Positions 32,818 to 45,285 of a stretch of 64,000 nucleotides of DNA are shown in pieces. The notes under the pieces were generated by a model that searched no databases, was not told the origin of the DNA, and worked only from the letters and a program-made list of their open reading frames with translations. Source of the stretch: Fulvia fulva (taxonomy: Eukaryota > Ascomycota > Dothideomycetes > Mycosphaerellales > Mycosphaerellaceae); contig NC_063012.1 of the NCBI RefSeq assembly GCF_020509005.1, positions 8,370,001-8,434,000 of the forward strand, given 5' to 3'. Positions within the stretch are counted from its first letter, which is position 1. Every line of letters starts with the position of its first letter. Made by a program: the position numbers and the translations under genes.

Positions 32818-33558
32818 TTATCTCCTCCTGCGGTACTCGGCGTAAACATCAGCAACCAGACCCGACTTGCTTCCTTGCTCAATCTCCTCCTGTGCAACAG
32901 CCTTGACAGCCTTCTCCTTCAGCTCGCTTCCGTCAACGTTGATGATAACGATCCGCTGCTCCTTCCTGAAACTTTGCTGCCGCATGACTCTAACACGCTC
33001 GGCAACGTCTGCTTCTGCAGAGCCCGCCTCTACACCGTACTCGACACTGGCAGTAGCTGGAACTCTCTGCAGAATCAATGCTATCAGACTTCCCAACGCG
33101 TCTCGCATGTCTGCGCTTGGCGTGTCATCCTCCGTTCCTGTTCGTATGACCATAGCAATCCGCGCTCTCTCCAGTCCTATGAGTGCTCCCAAGGTATCAA
33201 AGTCCACTTCCACGAAATGGGCGCGAAAGAGTGCTGTACAGTCAACGACGAGGCAGACATGTTGGAGTCTGTCGAGCACGCTCTGTGGCAGACGCGACTC
33301 TGCAACGGCCGGTGCGCCCATAGCTTGACCATCAACGACGATGCAGACGCTGTTGTCGCCATAGAGGACCTCGTGGGCTTCTCCATGGATCTGTTGACAG
33401 GTTGCCAGGAGCTGGGGAGACACCCGGGGACTGACCGCACGCCGATGAGTGGCCGAAGAGGTGAGGTGAAGGGTTTGGGTAGGCGCCAGAACGTATTCGT
33501 ATATTCTCAATCGAAGCTCTGCGGGCAGTGCGAGCAAGGAGCAGCTTGTCACAGTCAT
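32818..33558 (-). CDS. F-box-like / 2EXR-type protein
   Basis: Intronless, 246 aa. The N-terminus, after a few residues, reads LLALPAELRLRIYEYVLAP, the characteristic motif of the fungal LPxELRxxIYxYxL proteins (F-box-like, expanded in filamentous fungi). Next come SPQLLATCQQIHGEAHEVLY and the hydrophobic core DRLQHVCLVVDCTALFRAHF. The C-terminus is charged. Such proteins are thought to be substrate adaptors of SCF ligases, but most are untested. The gene is divergent from the beta-tubulin gene. Confidence 0.75.
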   Translation of the reverse strand: MTVTSCSLLALPAELRLRIYEYVLAPTQTLHLTSSATHRRAVSPRVSPQLLATCQQIHGEAHEVLYGDNSVCIVVDGQAMGAPAVAESRLPQSVLDRLQHVCLVVDCTALFRAHFVEVDFDTLGALIGLERARIAMVIRTGTEDDTPSADMRDALGSLIALILQRVPATASVEYGVEAGSAEADVAERVRVMRQQSFRKEQRIVIINVDGSELKEKAVKAVAQEEIEQGSKSGLVADVYAEYRRRR

Positions 33559-34012
33559 CTTGAGTGTATGTATGGAGGGACGGCCTGAACGTGTTGAAAG
33601 CTGTGTTTGCCTTCAGCTTGTGCTCGAAACGCCAGGATTCGCGCGCTGTCACGTGATGACGACGAGGGGTCTTGCGTCTTGGTCACTTCCCGCCCTCTAT
33701 CTTCATGTTCCTCAGCACCTGCTCCATGCCAAACTGCGCTTGCGGATGCAGCATTGCAGCAGGAAGATGACTCTATCAGAAATTTCACCGTAGATCCTAT
33801 TAATGGGCTGTTCTGTGGTTATCGCTGCCTGCAGAGTGCATGCGAGCTAGCGGCCGCTAGGGAACGGCAGACTGTGCCTAGCCAACGCTGCTCAGTTTCC
33901 CACCACACACCGTCCCTTCCATCTTCCTTCGTCCAGCAGCGTCGTCACCGCAACTGGACTTCACGAATTTCTGCCACCATCTTCGAGTAGACCGCCCTGC
34001 AGAATCGTCAAC
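33559..34012. promoter_or_regulatory. divergent promoter: F-box-like gene and beta-tubulin
   Basis: 454 bp between the two start codons. The last ~100 bp before the tubulin ATG are pyrimidine-rich (CCGTCCCTTCCATCTTCC), common in fungal housekeeping promoters. No TATA box seen. Confidence 0.5.
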
Positions 34013-35881
<1,869 letters not shown>

Positions 35882-36473
35882 GATGGCAACATGAGAAACC
35901 ATCATCTTCGCTGCTAGCTGTGGAAGCTGCTCGGTCGATGTGACTAATCGTTCATTTACTGTCCCGTCAATCAAGCATATGCCCCAGAACCTACATTTGC
36001 TCATACTCAGATAACGTACGCGGAAGAGCTGAGGTGGTCTCGCTAATACTAACTTTGTTTAGCTACGCGATCGATTGCTATGAAGAATGTAACCTGGTAA
36101 GCACCCGTCCGTTCATCTCTTATCTCGAACAGTGTCCTGGCATTTGGCTATGGCAGACCTATTGAGCTTCCAGTGGCAAATTAATACTTGCGAAGACCTG
36201 CCCAAGATCTTACGGTGACGAGCGGAAGCCTGGAGTGATTTGTCTGTTGCGGACCGGCCTTAGTATCTTGTCCTCTTGGCTGTATGGGGTGGAGCCATTC
36301 ATCGCTGCATGACGTGGTGCCATGTTATTCTTGGCGCAGTTGTCTCAGATGTTAGTTTCTTGGTCATTGTATCTGCTATAGGTCAGCACCGATGCCTCTA
36401 AGACTACGCTGTACTGTCCACCCCACAGATCGATCCGTGAAACTCACATACATCACCCTTGACCGACCCAACC
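35882..36473. other. intergenic
   Basis: Downstream of beta-tubulin; no gene recognised. Confidence 0.5.
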
Positions 36474-36811
36474 ATGAAGTCCTTCCTCCCCATCCTGTTC
36501 GCTGCTAGCGTCTCAGCTCGCGGCATCATGTCCTGCAACCGCGGCGCTCAAGGTAATGGTGGCTGTGAGGCCAATGGAAAGAATGTCTACACTGTCTGCG
36601 TGAGTCGCATTATCGGAAGGATGATCTTGACAGTTCGCGTTTCTCTGACCGACTCGGTTAGTGCATCTACGATATCGATACGACCGAAAACTTCCCTCAG
36701 CGGATCTGGACCAGCGTCACTACGAGGGATAAGGAAGGAGGTGAAGAGTGCTTTTCGGGCGGAGACAAGGGGTGGTTGTTCTGTGCGGACCCGGATAATA
36801 ATGGGCAGTAA
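36474..36811 (+). CDS. small secreted cysteine-rich protein (candidate effector)
   Basis: Exons 36474-36599 and 36662-36811 give 91 aa. The intron (GTGAGT...GTTAG) falls between two adjacent Cys codons, joining VYTVC|CIYDIDT. A signal peptide covers about 15 residues (MKSFLPILFAASVSA). The mature part has six Cys at 21, 31, 42, 43, 72 and 83, enough for three disulfides, and is rich in Gly and Asn. It resembles the many short-lived effector-like secreted proteins of plant-associated fungi, but I cannot assign a family. The gene stands alone between tubulin and a repeat-bearing region. Confidence 0.7.
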
Positions 36812-37438
36812 GAGGTGGATACCGATGGGTAGTGCTTGGAAACAGGCTGCTTGTGGTGGCTACATACTCGGGTATGCGTAGGTCCTCGATCACCCGTAAG
36901 GGCATGGCTCCTGTATGTACTGTACTTGGTTCAGTGGCTTTCTGGAGTCGTGGTGTCCGGCTGATCAACTTGGCCGTGGAGAGGAGCTCAGCCCTATCGA
37001 GAATTGGGACCTATGTTCAAGGCGGGACATACGAGACTATCAACAACATCAGTGACTCAATTTTCGGTCTTATCCTGGTTGGTAAGATGTGTACACGGTG
37101 ATGGCGGCCGACTGACAATGCGTACATGCCCCCGTCTTGTAGGCAGGTGGACCTGCCGTTGAATGTGGCAATGTGCTATCGCTTTGAGCAGTGAGGGCAG
37201 AATTGGATCTGGGGATGAATGAGAGGACGAGATGCCATCGATATTCCGGAGGCACAGCTGGAGGCATGTTTCTCCGATGCTTTCTTACCTCTTCATCCCC
37301 CGCAAGACAAGTTCGCAACGGTTCGAAACGGGAAACAACGTTCATATCTGGTGTTCCCCTAGCTGTTCGAAGGGTTTCCGTGAATTCCTCACTGAAGCCT
37401 GCAATGTTTCTCTTTCACACCTCACGCGCAGAAGAGCA
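36812..37438. other. intergenic
   Basis: Short frames only; no supported gene. Confidence 0.5.
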
Positions 37439-37589
37439 TAACATCTACCACGATCATTTCGGATCTTCAGAATCTCGGAAGCGTGTCGGAATATACGCCG
37501 CTTCGACAGCCAAAACATCCTTGTCGTGAGAGGATGTACCCGCGCGCTACCGATATGCTGAGGATCCGAAATGACCGTGGTAGATGTTA
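37439..37589. mobile_element. TA-flanked MITE with ~38-bp inverted repeats
   Basis: The core is 37441-37587 (147 bp), bounded by TA on both sides. The left arm 37441-37478 starts ACATCTACCACGATCATTTC; the right arm 37550-37587 is its reverse complement with 34 of 38 positions matching. Like the 11.1-kb element it opens with ACATCT next to TA, which suggests a Tc1/mariner-type origin. No coding capacity. Confidence 0.7.
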
Positions 37590-37687
37590 GCCAGACATCA
37601 CGCATCCGAAATGACCGTGGTAGATGTTAGCCAGACATCACGCATCCGAAATGACCGTGGTAGATGTTAGTCAGACATCACGCATCC
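37564..37687. repeat. 40-bp tandem repeat, three copies
   Basis: Units at 37564-37603, 37604-37643 and 37644-37683 plus 4 bp of a fourth. Copies 1 and 2 are identical; copy 3 differs at one base (TTAGTCAG for TTAGCCAG). Each unit holds 24 bp of the right end of the MITE plus 16 bp of its right flank. Confidence 0.95.
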
Positions 37688-38983
37688 ATGACCTCGGCTT
37701 GGCAATGGCAAGTGTCGTCTCCGAGCAAACTCCAGGCATCCCGGCCAAAGACGTCCAATTCGACATCCGGAAACTTCTCGTGGCAACAACGCGGCTTCCA
37801 GACAATTGCTGCATCGCCGCGAGTCTGCTCAGAGTGTGGAGAAGCCGGTGACATGAATGGAGATGGTAATCCTGCTGATACGCTCGTACGGGGTACATCA
37901 ACCTTGACACAGAAGTTGCTCTGTATGACCATTGAAAACATGGTTGAAGGTCGGCTAGGGCCGCATCGGCGTTCGGCTTTGGGAACTTTTGTCGGTCGGG
38001 ATCCCAGAGCCAAGATGCCGGTTTCAAGCTCGAGCGTGCTGTGTGCAGATGGCGAGATGGAGTTGAGATTGCGCAACCGCCGTGACAGAAATGATGTCGT
38101 TATGAGATGAGCGAGAGTTGTAAGCGTTGTTGGTGGGAGGAGTGCATCTCGGTGAGCGTGTTGCGTCGTGAAGGCGATACAGGTACGCACTCCGGCTGAA
38201 CGGAAGCTTGATTCTCGGCGATCCTGTCAGACCTCCCCTTCTGCACCTCTGAGGCAGCAGTGGTGCTTATATGTGTGCTTCTTTGCATAGTCAAGACGGC
38301 AAGACGGGTCATCGCAGTCTTATCGCAGTTATGCCTCACGGTTGGCTTGCGGGAGGCGTTTCTTGGCCTTGACGTCACTCAAAACTCAAAATTTCCTCTG
38401 CTTGGAGGAAGTGCATCGTGCCGTCATAGTTCTGTCGGAAGTCACGCTGCAACCACACCACACCACCGCACAACAACCTCCAGGCTGCCCGCTGCTGCTG
38501 CTACTGGGCGAAGGTTTATGGACTCCGCAATCCTCCCTCAGGCTCGGGAAACACGCCCTCATCGCAGCCAATTGCACCGTTTGCAAATGCGTGGCAAGCG
38601 AAAACGCCAGTAACGGCATACAATGTCCGTATCTACTACGGTCAATTGCAGTTAGATGGTCTGTGTCGCGTGCAACTCTTTCCCACTCTTTCCGGATGAC
38701 ACACCGATTCGGGTGACCAGGTGGGTAGGTCCTGGCGCGTGACGCTAGAAGCCACTCTATTCCTCTGCTCCACCACACCTCAAAAAGCACACTCCGCCGC
38801 CCTGCGCGTCTTGATCTTCGTTTCGAACCTTACTCTCCCCCGTGACTACAGCACCGACAGTCACCGTCTTGCGCTTGTGCCAGGTCGTGCCTCTTCAACA
38901 GCACCGACAGCTCAACCACATCGGACAGCGTTTGCCTTCAACAGCTAGGCCTAGCGAGACCCCCCCGCATCCGGTGCACGACC
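37688..38983. other. intergenic, 1.3 kb
   Basis: A 170-residue minus-strand frame (38190-37678) partly overlaps the tandem repeats and has no motif. The right part is the promoter of the amino-acid transporter. Confidence 0.45.
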
Positions 38984-40438
38984 ATGGCAACAGGCATGAC
39001 TGAGTATGGCGCTGCCCGGGATGGCGGTTACAAGAATCCGGATGAGCTTTCGACATCGACACCGGAGCATGGCAGCCAGACTGATAATGAGCTCAAGGAT
39101 CAAGAGAAGTTCGATCCGGAACTCGCGCTGGGCGAGCAATTGACGGTCCATGAAGGCGAGCAGAAGTTCAACAAGCTGGGGTGGAAAGCATTGACGATTT
39201 GTTTGATCGTGGAAGCCATTGCGTTGGGATCGCTGAGTGTTCCAAGTGCGTTCGCGACGGTTGGCATGGTACCTGGTGTCATCCTCACAGTCGGTCTCGG
39301 ATTGATTGCCATCTACACGAGTTATGTCGTTGGCCAGGTCAAGATGAAGTACCCTAAGGTCGAGCACTACGCCGATGCGGTGCGGTTGATTTGGGGACGT
39401 CCGGGTTACGAGCTGTGTGGTGTCATGTTCGCACTCTTCCTCATCCTCCTAGTCGGCTCCCACGCCCTGACCGGTACTATCGCGTTCATCCGAATCGTCG
39501 ACCAGCCAGGCCTCTGCGCGCTGATCTTCTCGGTGGTATCCGCGATAATCCTCTTCCTCCTGGCCCTCCCACCGACCTTCCACGAAGTCTCCTTCCTCGG
39601 CTACATTGACTTCGTCAGCATCATCGCCGCCATCCTCATCACAATGGTCGCAACCGGTGTCGAAGCCTCCAATGCCCCTGGAGGCCTCTCTGCCGTGGAC
39701 TGGTCCCTCTGGCCACCACCAGACACGTCCCTCTACAAGGCCTTCCTCTCTTGCACCAACATCATCTTCGCTTACTCATTCGCCGTCTGCCAATTCTCCT
39801 TCATGTCGGAGATGCACACCCCCAAGGACTATGTCAAGTCCATTTGGGCACTTGGCTTGATCGAGATCTTCATCTACACAATCACCGGCGCCGTCATCTA
39901 TGCTTTCGTTGGTAGCGCTGTCAACTCCCCGGCACTTCTCAGCTCCAGCTTCACGGTCTCCAGGATTGCTTTTGGCGTCGCTCTGCCAGTCATCTTCATC
40001 TCTGGCTCGATCAATGGAACTGTCGTCGGCCGCTACATCATCACCAGGGCATTCCCAAACTCCAGCATTCGATGGGTGAACAACACCAAGGGTTGGACAG
40101 TGTGGGCTGCTCTCATTGCCGCCATTACCATAATTGGCTGGATCATTGCTGAGGCGATTCCATTCTTCAACGCTCTGCTCGGTCTAATCTCGTCCCTGTT
40201 CATCTCTGGCTTCACATTCTACTTCCCAGCTCTCTTCTGGTTCCAGCTGATCAAGGAAGGGAAGTGGAATGCCAGCACACACAACATCGTGCTTTCCCTG
40301 GCGAACGCTGGATGCCTCATCATCGGTGTTGCGACTCTGGGGCTTGGAACGTACGCCTCTGTGCAGGATATCATGGACCAGTATAACTCCGGCTCCGTGA
40401 GAGGATCCTTTACGTGCGATAGTAGTTCGTATGCATAA
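38984..40438 (+). CDS. amino-acid transporter (Aa_trans / AAAP family), intronless
   Basis: Single exon, 484 aa; an ATG four codons downstream is an alternative start. A ~60-residue polar N-terminus precedes about eleven hydrophobic helices beginning GWKALTICLIVEAIALGSLS. Family features include the early SLSVPSAFATVG element, the VKMKYPKVEHYADA loop, FSFMSEMHTPKDYVKS in the middle (the conserved E.PN/TPKD-like stretch) and the C-terminal GTYASVQDIMDQY. Fungal members of this subgroup move neutral amino acids by proton coupling at the plasma or vacuolar membrane. A second, intron-rich member lies 2.8 kb downstream on the same strand. Confidence 0.92.
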   Translation: MATGMTEYGAARDGGYKNPDELSTSTPEHGSQTDNELKDQEKFDPELALGEQLTVHEGEQKFNKLGWKALTICLIVEAIALGSLSVPSAFATVGMVPGVILTVGLGLIAIYTSYVVGQVKMKYPKVEHYADAVRLIWGRPGYELCGVMFALFLILLVGSHALTGTIAFIRIVDQPGLCALIFSVVSAIILFLLALPPTFHEVSFLGYIDFVSIIAAILITMVATGVEASNAPGGLSAVDWSLWPPPDTSLYKAFLSCTNIIFAYSFAVCQFSFMSEMHTPKDYVKSIWALGLIEIFIYTITGAVIYAFVGSAVNSPALLSSSFTVSRIAFGVALPVIFISGSINGTVVGRYIITRAFPNSSIRWVNNTKGWTVWAALIAAITIIGWIIAEAIPFFNALLGLISSLFISGFTFYFPALFWFQLIKEGKWNASTHNIVLSLANAGCLIIGVATLGLGTYASVQDIMDQYNSGSVRGSFTCDSSSYA

Positions 40439-41325
40439 TCTGTAATTGGTGGATGATGGGAAATGTAAATAAGATTTCAAAATCAATGATATTGAAGAAG
40501 AGGTTACGACCGGAACGAAGTTATTATGCCAGAAGGCTCGAACATCTCTCATGCGGTCGCTCCCTCTGTACGATATCACTTGGCAGGAGGCTCAAGAGAT
40601 AGGCGCGACCAGATAGGCAGGACCGCTGTGCTGAGCGTGGAGATAAGAAGGCAGGCGCGGGCGGGTAGTGCGGCTGTGGTTATGGCCGGCCGGCTTGGCT
40701 TGATGAGAGGGAAGGTACGAAAGACCAAAGAAGAGCAAGTGAGGAGGAAACAGAGACGTTTCCATATCGACTTGTCGCCACGAGACGCCCTACTACACGT
40801 GCGTGCCATAACGAAAGTGGGTCCCGCTGACGGTTTGTTGCGGCACATGGCTTGGCGTCGTGAATGAGTCAAGGGCAAGTCTCATCATTGGGGATTGGAG
40901 TCTGCGTCGAGATCTTTGATGAGCTTGATGAATCTGCTCACTCGGTGGCAAGCAAGACTTCGTGTCCTGGGGGGTTGTCAAGTCTTGATAGCAGGTTCGC
41001 TGTGAACAGGCTTCCGCGATCACCTCACCCACTGGTGACTTCTTCGTTTCCACCACATCGCATTCGTGCCTCCTTCGCAGGTTTGCGCGTGATGAACGAT
41101 GGCAAGCGTCGTCACCGGTGATGAATGCTTTTCGCGGCGGCCTCATAAGTCCGACCACTACACAGCATTGTCAGCGTCGAGCAGTCCACTTCGCAGCAAT
41201 CCAGCATCCAACACCCAACATCATTAGCGCTCTACATCGCAGCCTGCCAGCCTTATCGCATCGGGATCTAGCAACGAGCAACCCGTACCATATCACTTCA
41301 ACGTCTGTACATCCGCTCGTACAAA
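40439..41325. other. intergenic, 0.9 kb
   Basis: Both strands have ~100-codon frames that overlap each other (40526-40867 and its complement). Neither shows a motif. Confidence 0.45.
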
Positions 41326-41973
41326 ATGCCAGACTACACGCGTCAGCCAAGTCCTAAATCTTCGGGCCAAGAAGATGACAATCAACAAAGTCCACACGAC
41401 ACCGCCGGCCGGCTGATTCAGTAATCCACCCAGCAAGAACCCGAGGATGCAGACATGCTCACCAATCGCGAGAGGTATCTGGAGAACCGTCCAATCTATC
41501 TCGGATTCATCGCTCCGGTTATAATTTCCATTCAAGCGAGGCCAACGTATATCGTCGATGAACGCCACGAGGGCATATACAGCAACAGAAAACGTGTCAG
41601 CGCCCTTGCGCCTCTTGCAGAGCGAATGAGAAATGCAGTCATGAATGCCCCGGACAGATCAAGCAGTGCACCCCCCGATCTCAACACAAGCAGTGATCCC
41701 CGGCCCGGCAGTCTCCTGTCGGTTGTACCGGCCTTGACACACGATGGAGCTTCAGGGTCGACACCTTCGAGCCCGGATCTGCCTTCCGAGTTGAATCCAA
41801 GGACGCCATCTTTAATGGAAGGCCAGAGCATATACTCCTCAGAAGAGCAGACGGACGAAGACGAAGCGGGCTCTGCGCGGGCAGAAGATTTTCCAAGCCC
41901 TCCAGGCTCGAGTGGAGAGAAGGAAGCGGAGAGTGAGACGAGGGAAGTTGGGGAGGAGGAAGACTCAAGATGA
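41326..41973 (+). CDS. hypothetical acidic protein
   Basis: Proposed exons 41326-41420 and 41475-41973 give 197 aa. The 54-bp intron has a GTAATC donor and a CTCAC branch-like site close to the acceptor; it removes the stop at GRLIQ and joins to YLENRPIYLGFIAPVIIS. The second half is Ser/Pro/Glu/Asp-rich and ends in an acidic run (EEEDSR), probably disordered. No family recognised. The opposite strand has a hydrophobic frame (41568-41293) that could be the real gene, so confidence is modest. Confidence 0.42.
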
Positions 41974-42116
41974 GGTTGTGTTGACCAGAACGGCGGCCAG
42001 GAGGTCGTGAGCCAGGCGGTTGAGAGAGGTCTTGGTCGTCGACGCTAGTAGTCTCCAGCATTGAACCCATAGCATGCGTCCCGTAAGCGAGCTGTGTACA
42101 TTGTTTCCGACGCAAG

Positions 42117-42482
42117 CTACAAATCTTTCAGACACTCGGTCCAATCTCTCTCGCTGATATCCAAGTTCTGCAGTATAGAGCTCTTGACAAACGTGGCGGT
42201 CCCTGTCGGACGTTGACCCGCGCCCATGCCGGCCTGGCAGTCGTAGCGCTCCAGCTGCCTCTGATCCGTTAAGCAGTCCACCAAGAGCCGGTGGCGATGC
42301 TGATGAGCTCTCTTGGGTGCACCAACTGGAGTACCTTCTCGACCAGCTTCGAGATTGATCGATGCGCCATAGTGCATCAAGACTGGCGCTGAGATGTCTG
42401 AAGCGCCAAAGTGGATCATACCTCTCGATAACTTTGGTGAGCTCAAATCGCTCTTCGGTAGCACGAGCGAAATGCCTTTCAA
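42117..42482 (-). pseudogene. ankyrin-repeat-like fragment
   Basis: The 121-residue frame contains GASDISAPVLMHYGASINLE and AHQHRHRLLVDC. These resemble worn ankyrin units (...VLLHYGA.IN / ...A.....LLVD.G). Flanking units cannot be traced in any frame. Best read as a remnant. Confidence 0.3.
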
Positions 42483-43202
42483 GGCCGGGTCGAGGTGGAT
42501 AAGTTGGCGGCGTTGGTTGATGTTGCTGCACGCGAGAGATGAAGGTCATGTCTATTGTCGCCCCGCGGGGGGGGGGGGTTCTCATCGGTGGTGCAGGGAC
42601 CATCCTTGCCAGCTTTCTCTTCTTATTCTTTTTCCAACATTGGCATCGACTTCGATCGCGGACATCAACCTTCGAATCATAACGGAGAATGTGGCAGCGC
42701 CAAGATCTCCACCACGAGCTTTGTGATGAGAACCAACCTCGTTGTGATGGCAGCCAAGCGGCTCTTATCAAGATACCGATACTCGCTTCCAGACAGAAGC
42801 TGGCCTGCATGACACAGCTGGCACCTCCGACCAGACCTGGTGCCGGTCAAGGTTCATTCGGCACATGGCTCTCGCGCGTGGAAACAACGATAGCAACAGT
42901 GGAATGATTGTCACCATGACCACTCACATTGCCCTTGGCTGGCAGATCTGCGGCTACCTATCTACCTCCGTCGTGTCCGTGCTGCTCGCATGCTTGTCAA
43001 GTCTCATGGCAGACGGCCGAAGGCGAGACGGCAGGCCTATCTCCTCACGCTGGCCTGGACTGCTCGATGATACTTGCGCCGCATAATACCAACAAGCAGG
43101 ACGCGAATTAGGCATTGGGATTTGTGCTGCTCTTTTGGCCGTCTACTCCATACCCTTTCTAGGACCTCAGCAGTAACAGGCATCCGTCTAATACGTTCAA
43201 GC
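42483..43202. other. intergenic with a G12 homopolymer
   Basis: Holds an uninterrupted run of 12 G at 42567-42578. Otherwise no gene. Confidence 0.5.
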
Positions 43203-44934
43203 ATGGCGACATCACAGACACATGAGAAAACGATCCATCTTAGCCAAGATTCGCCTGATCCAGAAGTGCTCGAGGGCAAGGTTGACGACCTCGAGGAGCA
43301 CGAAGTGTTCCAGAAGGATGGCGAGGTGAACTTCCGTACCGTTGGCTGGCCACGTGCATCGGTCATCTTCTTGAAGGTCATCTTCGCCACGGGCGTCCTA
43401 TCCATCCCGACAGCTATGGTATCATTGGGAGCCATTGGCGGCGCACTCAACGTGATCGGGTTTGGTATGCTCAATACCTATTCTGGCGTCATAACGTAGG
43501 TATTGTTCTTGAGCGCACATCCATCCTGGGATAGGAGAGTTGCTGATCATGGGGTGTGGATTAGCGGCGACTTTCGGAACAGACACCCCTATTGTCACTC
43601 CGTCGCAGATATGGCCATGGAAGTCGGCGGAATCTGGGTGCGAGAGATCACTGGAATCCTCTTCATAATCGCATATATTCTCTGTACTGGTAAGTGATCG
43701 ATTATGTGCGTCAGATGTGTATTAGCGCTGATCAGAGCAGGATCTGGTATTCTTGGCGTGGCCATCGGGCTCAACGCTCTCTCGACCCATACTGCGTGCT
43801 CAGTGTGGTGGGCGTACGCAGGAGATTCCTGATCGCATAGATGCCTCGCTAACTTACCACACAGATTCTTGGCTACCATAGTGGTCGCTGTTGCTGCCTC
43901 CGTTCGCAAGGTAATGCAGAGGGACCACGATTGTGGCAAGCGCCGCTAATAACGTGAGCAGTTCCATCAAATCGGCTGGCTTACATGGGCCGGATTCACG
44001 AGCATCTTCATAGCGGTCTTCATTATTGTCGTTGCCGTCACGACTCGAGACCGGCCTGCTGCTGCACCCCTGACCGGAGACTACGACCTAGGATACTATA
44101 CCGTCCCCTCCGGTGTCACCTTTGCAGCTGGAGTCGTGGCTTCTTGCACCATCTTTGTTTCGTCAGCAGCGACCAGCGCCTTTCTGCCCGTCATTAGCGA
44201 GATGGTAGGTCTCGTGTGTCGTATCAAGCACAGACATGCTAACACATCATCCCCCAGAAAAATCCAAAGGACTATCGCAAGGCTTTGTTCGTCTGCATGG
44301 GCCTGGTCACGTCTGCATACCTGGCCTTCTCACTGGTGGTATACCGCTGGTGCGGAAAATGGGTCGCCTCTCCCTCACTCGGAAGCGCTGGTCAGACCGT
44401 GAAGATGGTCGCCTTCGGAGTAGGCCTGATCGGACTGATCGTCAGCGCGTGCCTTTACTTACATATCGCCGCCAAATACGTCTTCGTAAGAATCCTACGC
44501 GGGAGCAAGCACCTACAAGCGAATACTGCTGTACATTGGGGGACTTGGCTTGGCTGCACCTTTGGTCTTGCCGCTCTTTCGTTCATCCTTTCGCAGGCGA
44601 TCCCAATATTCAACTATCTGCTGGCTTTGACAGGAAGCTTGTGCTTTGCGCCGATTACTATAGCACTTCCCGGATGGCTTTGGCTTCATGACCACATGTC
44701 CTATCGGAGAGGCACCGCATCGCAGCAAATTGCTTTCTGGTTCCACGTACTCCTCATCCCGCTTGGGTTGTTCTTCCTGGTTGCTGGCACCTACGGGGGG
44801 ATCGAACAGATTATCCAGGCTTATGCGGATGGGCTTATTGGTATGTTCTACTCTATCAGAACTTTCGTGGAAGCTGCTAACATCAGGGGACAGGCTCTGC
44901 GTTTTCCTGTGCGGACAATTCTGGTTCCACCTAA
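43203..44934 (+). CDS. amino-acid transporter (Aa_trans / AAAP family), seven exons
   Basis: Exons: 43203-43495, 43565-43689, 43741-43813, 43865-43910, 43962-44204, 44258-44840 and 44894-44934, giving 467 aa with all phases consistent. The last exon is 41 bp and ends GSAFSCADNSGST, the typical C-terminus of this subfamily; without that splice the frame runs on into unrelated sequence to 44995. Landmarks include GWPRASVIFLKVIFATGVLS, HPYCHSVADMAMEVGG, TACSVWWAFLATIVVAV and KNPKDYRKALFVCMGLVTSA. About eleven membrane helices are expected. It is paralogous to the intronless transporter at 39-40.4 kb; substrate not predictable. Confidence 0.92.
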
Positions 44935-45285
44935 GAATTTTGAGCTGTACTATCGAGACATGTATAACAGAAAAAGCTACTCCAGCGGGTACTGACATTC
45001 GGCACTTGTCATTCTCGGAATCCAGTTTTCGAGCATATCTTCAGAGTGTTTTCAGAACGCCTATAACCCGCCATCAAGCGACAAGTCTGCGTCAATTGAT
45101 GCTTCTTGTCAAGCGGAGGCAATTCGGCGAGCTTGGCGACCCTCGGGATGGTCCAGTTGATCTTAGATGATCTGACAGATCCCTCGTCACTCTGCATAAA
45201 GTCCCTGTGTTCTGGCATTCAAGTGCAGTCGAGTCGTTGCCTGAGGCGCTCGCGTGCTAGCTCAGAAGCATCGTCTCTACCGCCG
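44935..45285. other. convergent intergenic region
   Basis: Between the transporter and the thioesterase; nothing recognisable. Confidence 0.5.

Noticed and set aside
37564..37687. 40-bp repeats considered as a CRISPR-like array
   Set aside because: The units are contiguous without unique spacers and derive from a transposon end; the DNA is eukaryotic.
41293..41568. Hydrophobic 91-codon minus-strand frame opposite the acidic protein
   Set aside because: Could be a membrane peptide, but the opposite strand offers a consistent spliced model; kept only as an alternative.
41965..42810. 281-codon minus-strand frame
   Set aside because: Arg/Trp/Ser-rich out-of-frame composition; the ankyrin-like signal lies in another frame of the same region.
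44841..44995. Extension of the second amino-acid transporter to 44995
   Set aside because: The read-through end is unlike the family, while splicing 44841-44893 gives the expected C-terminus.
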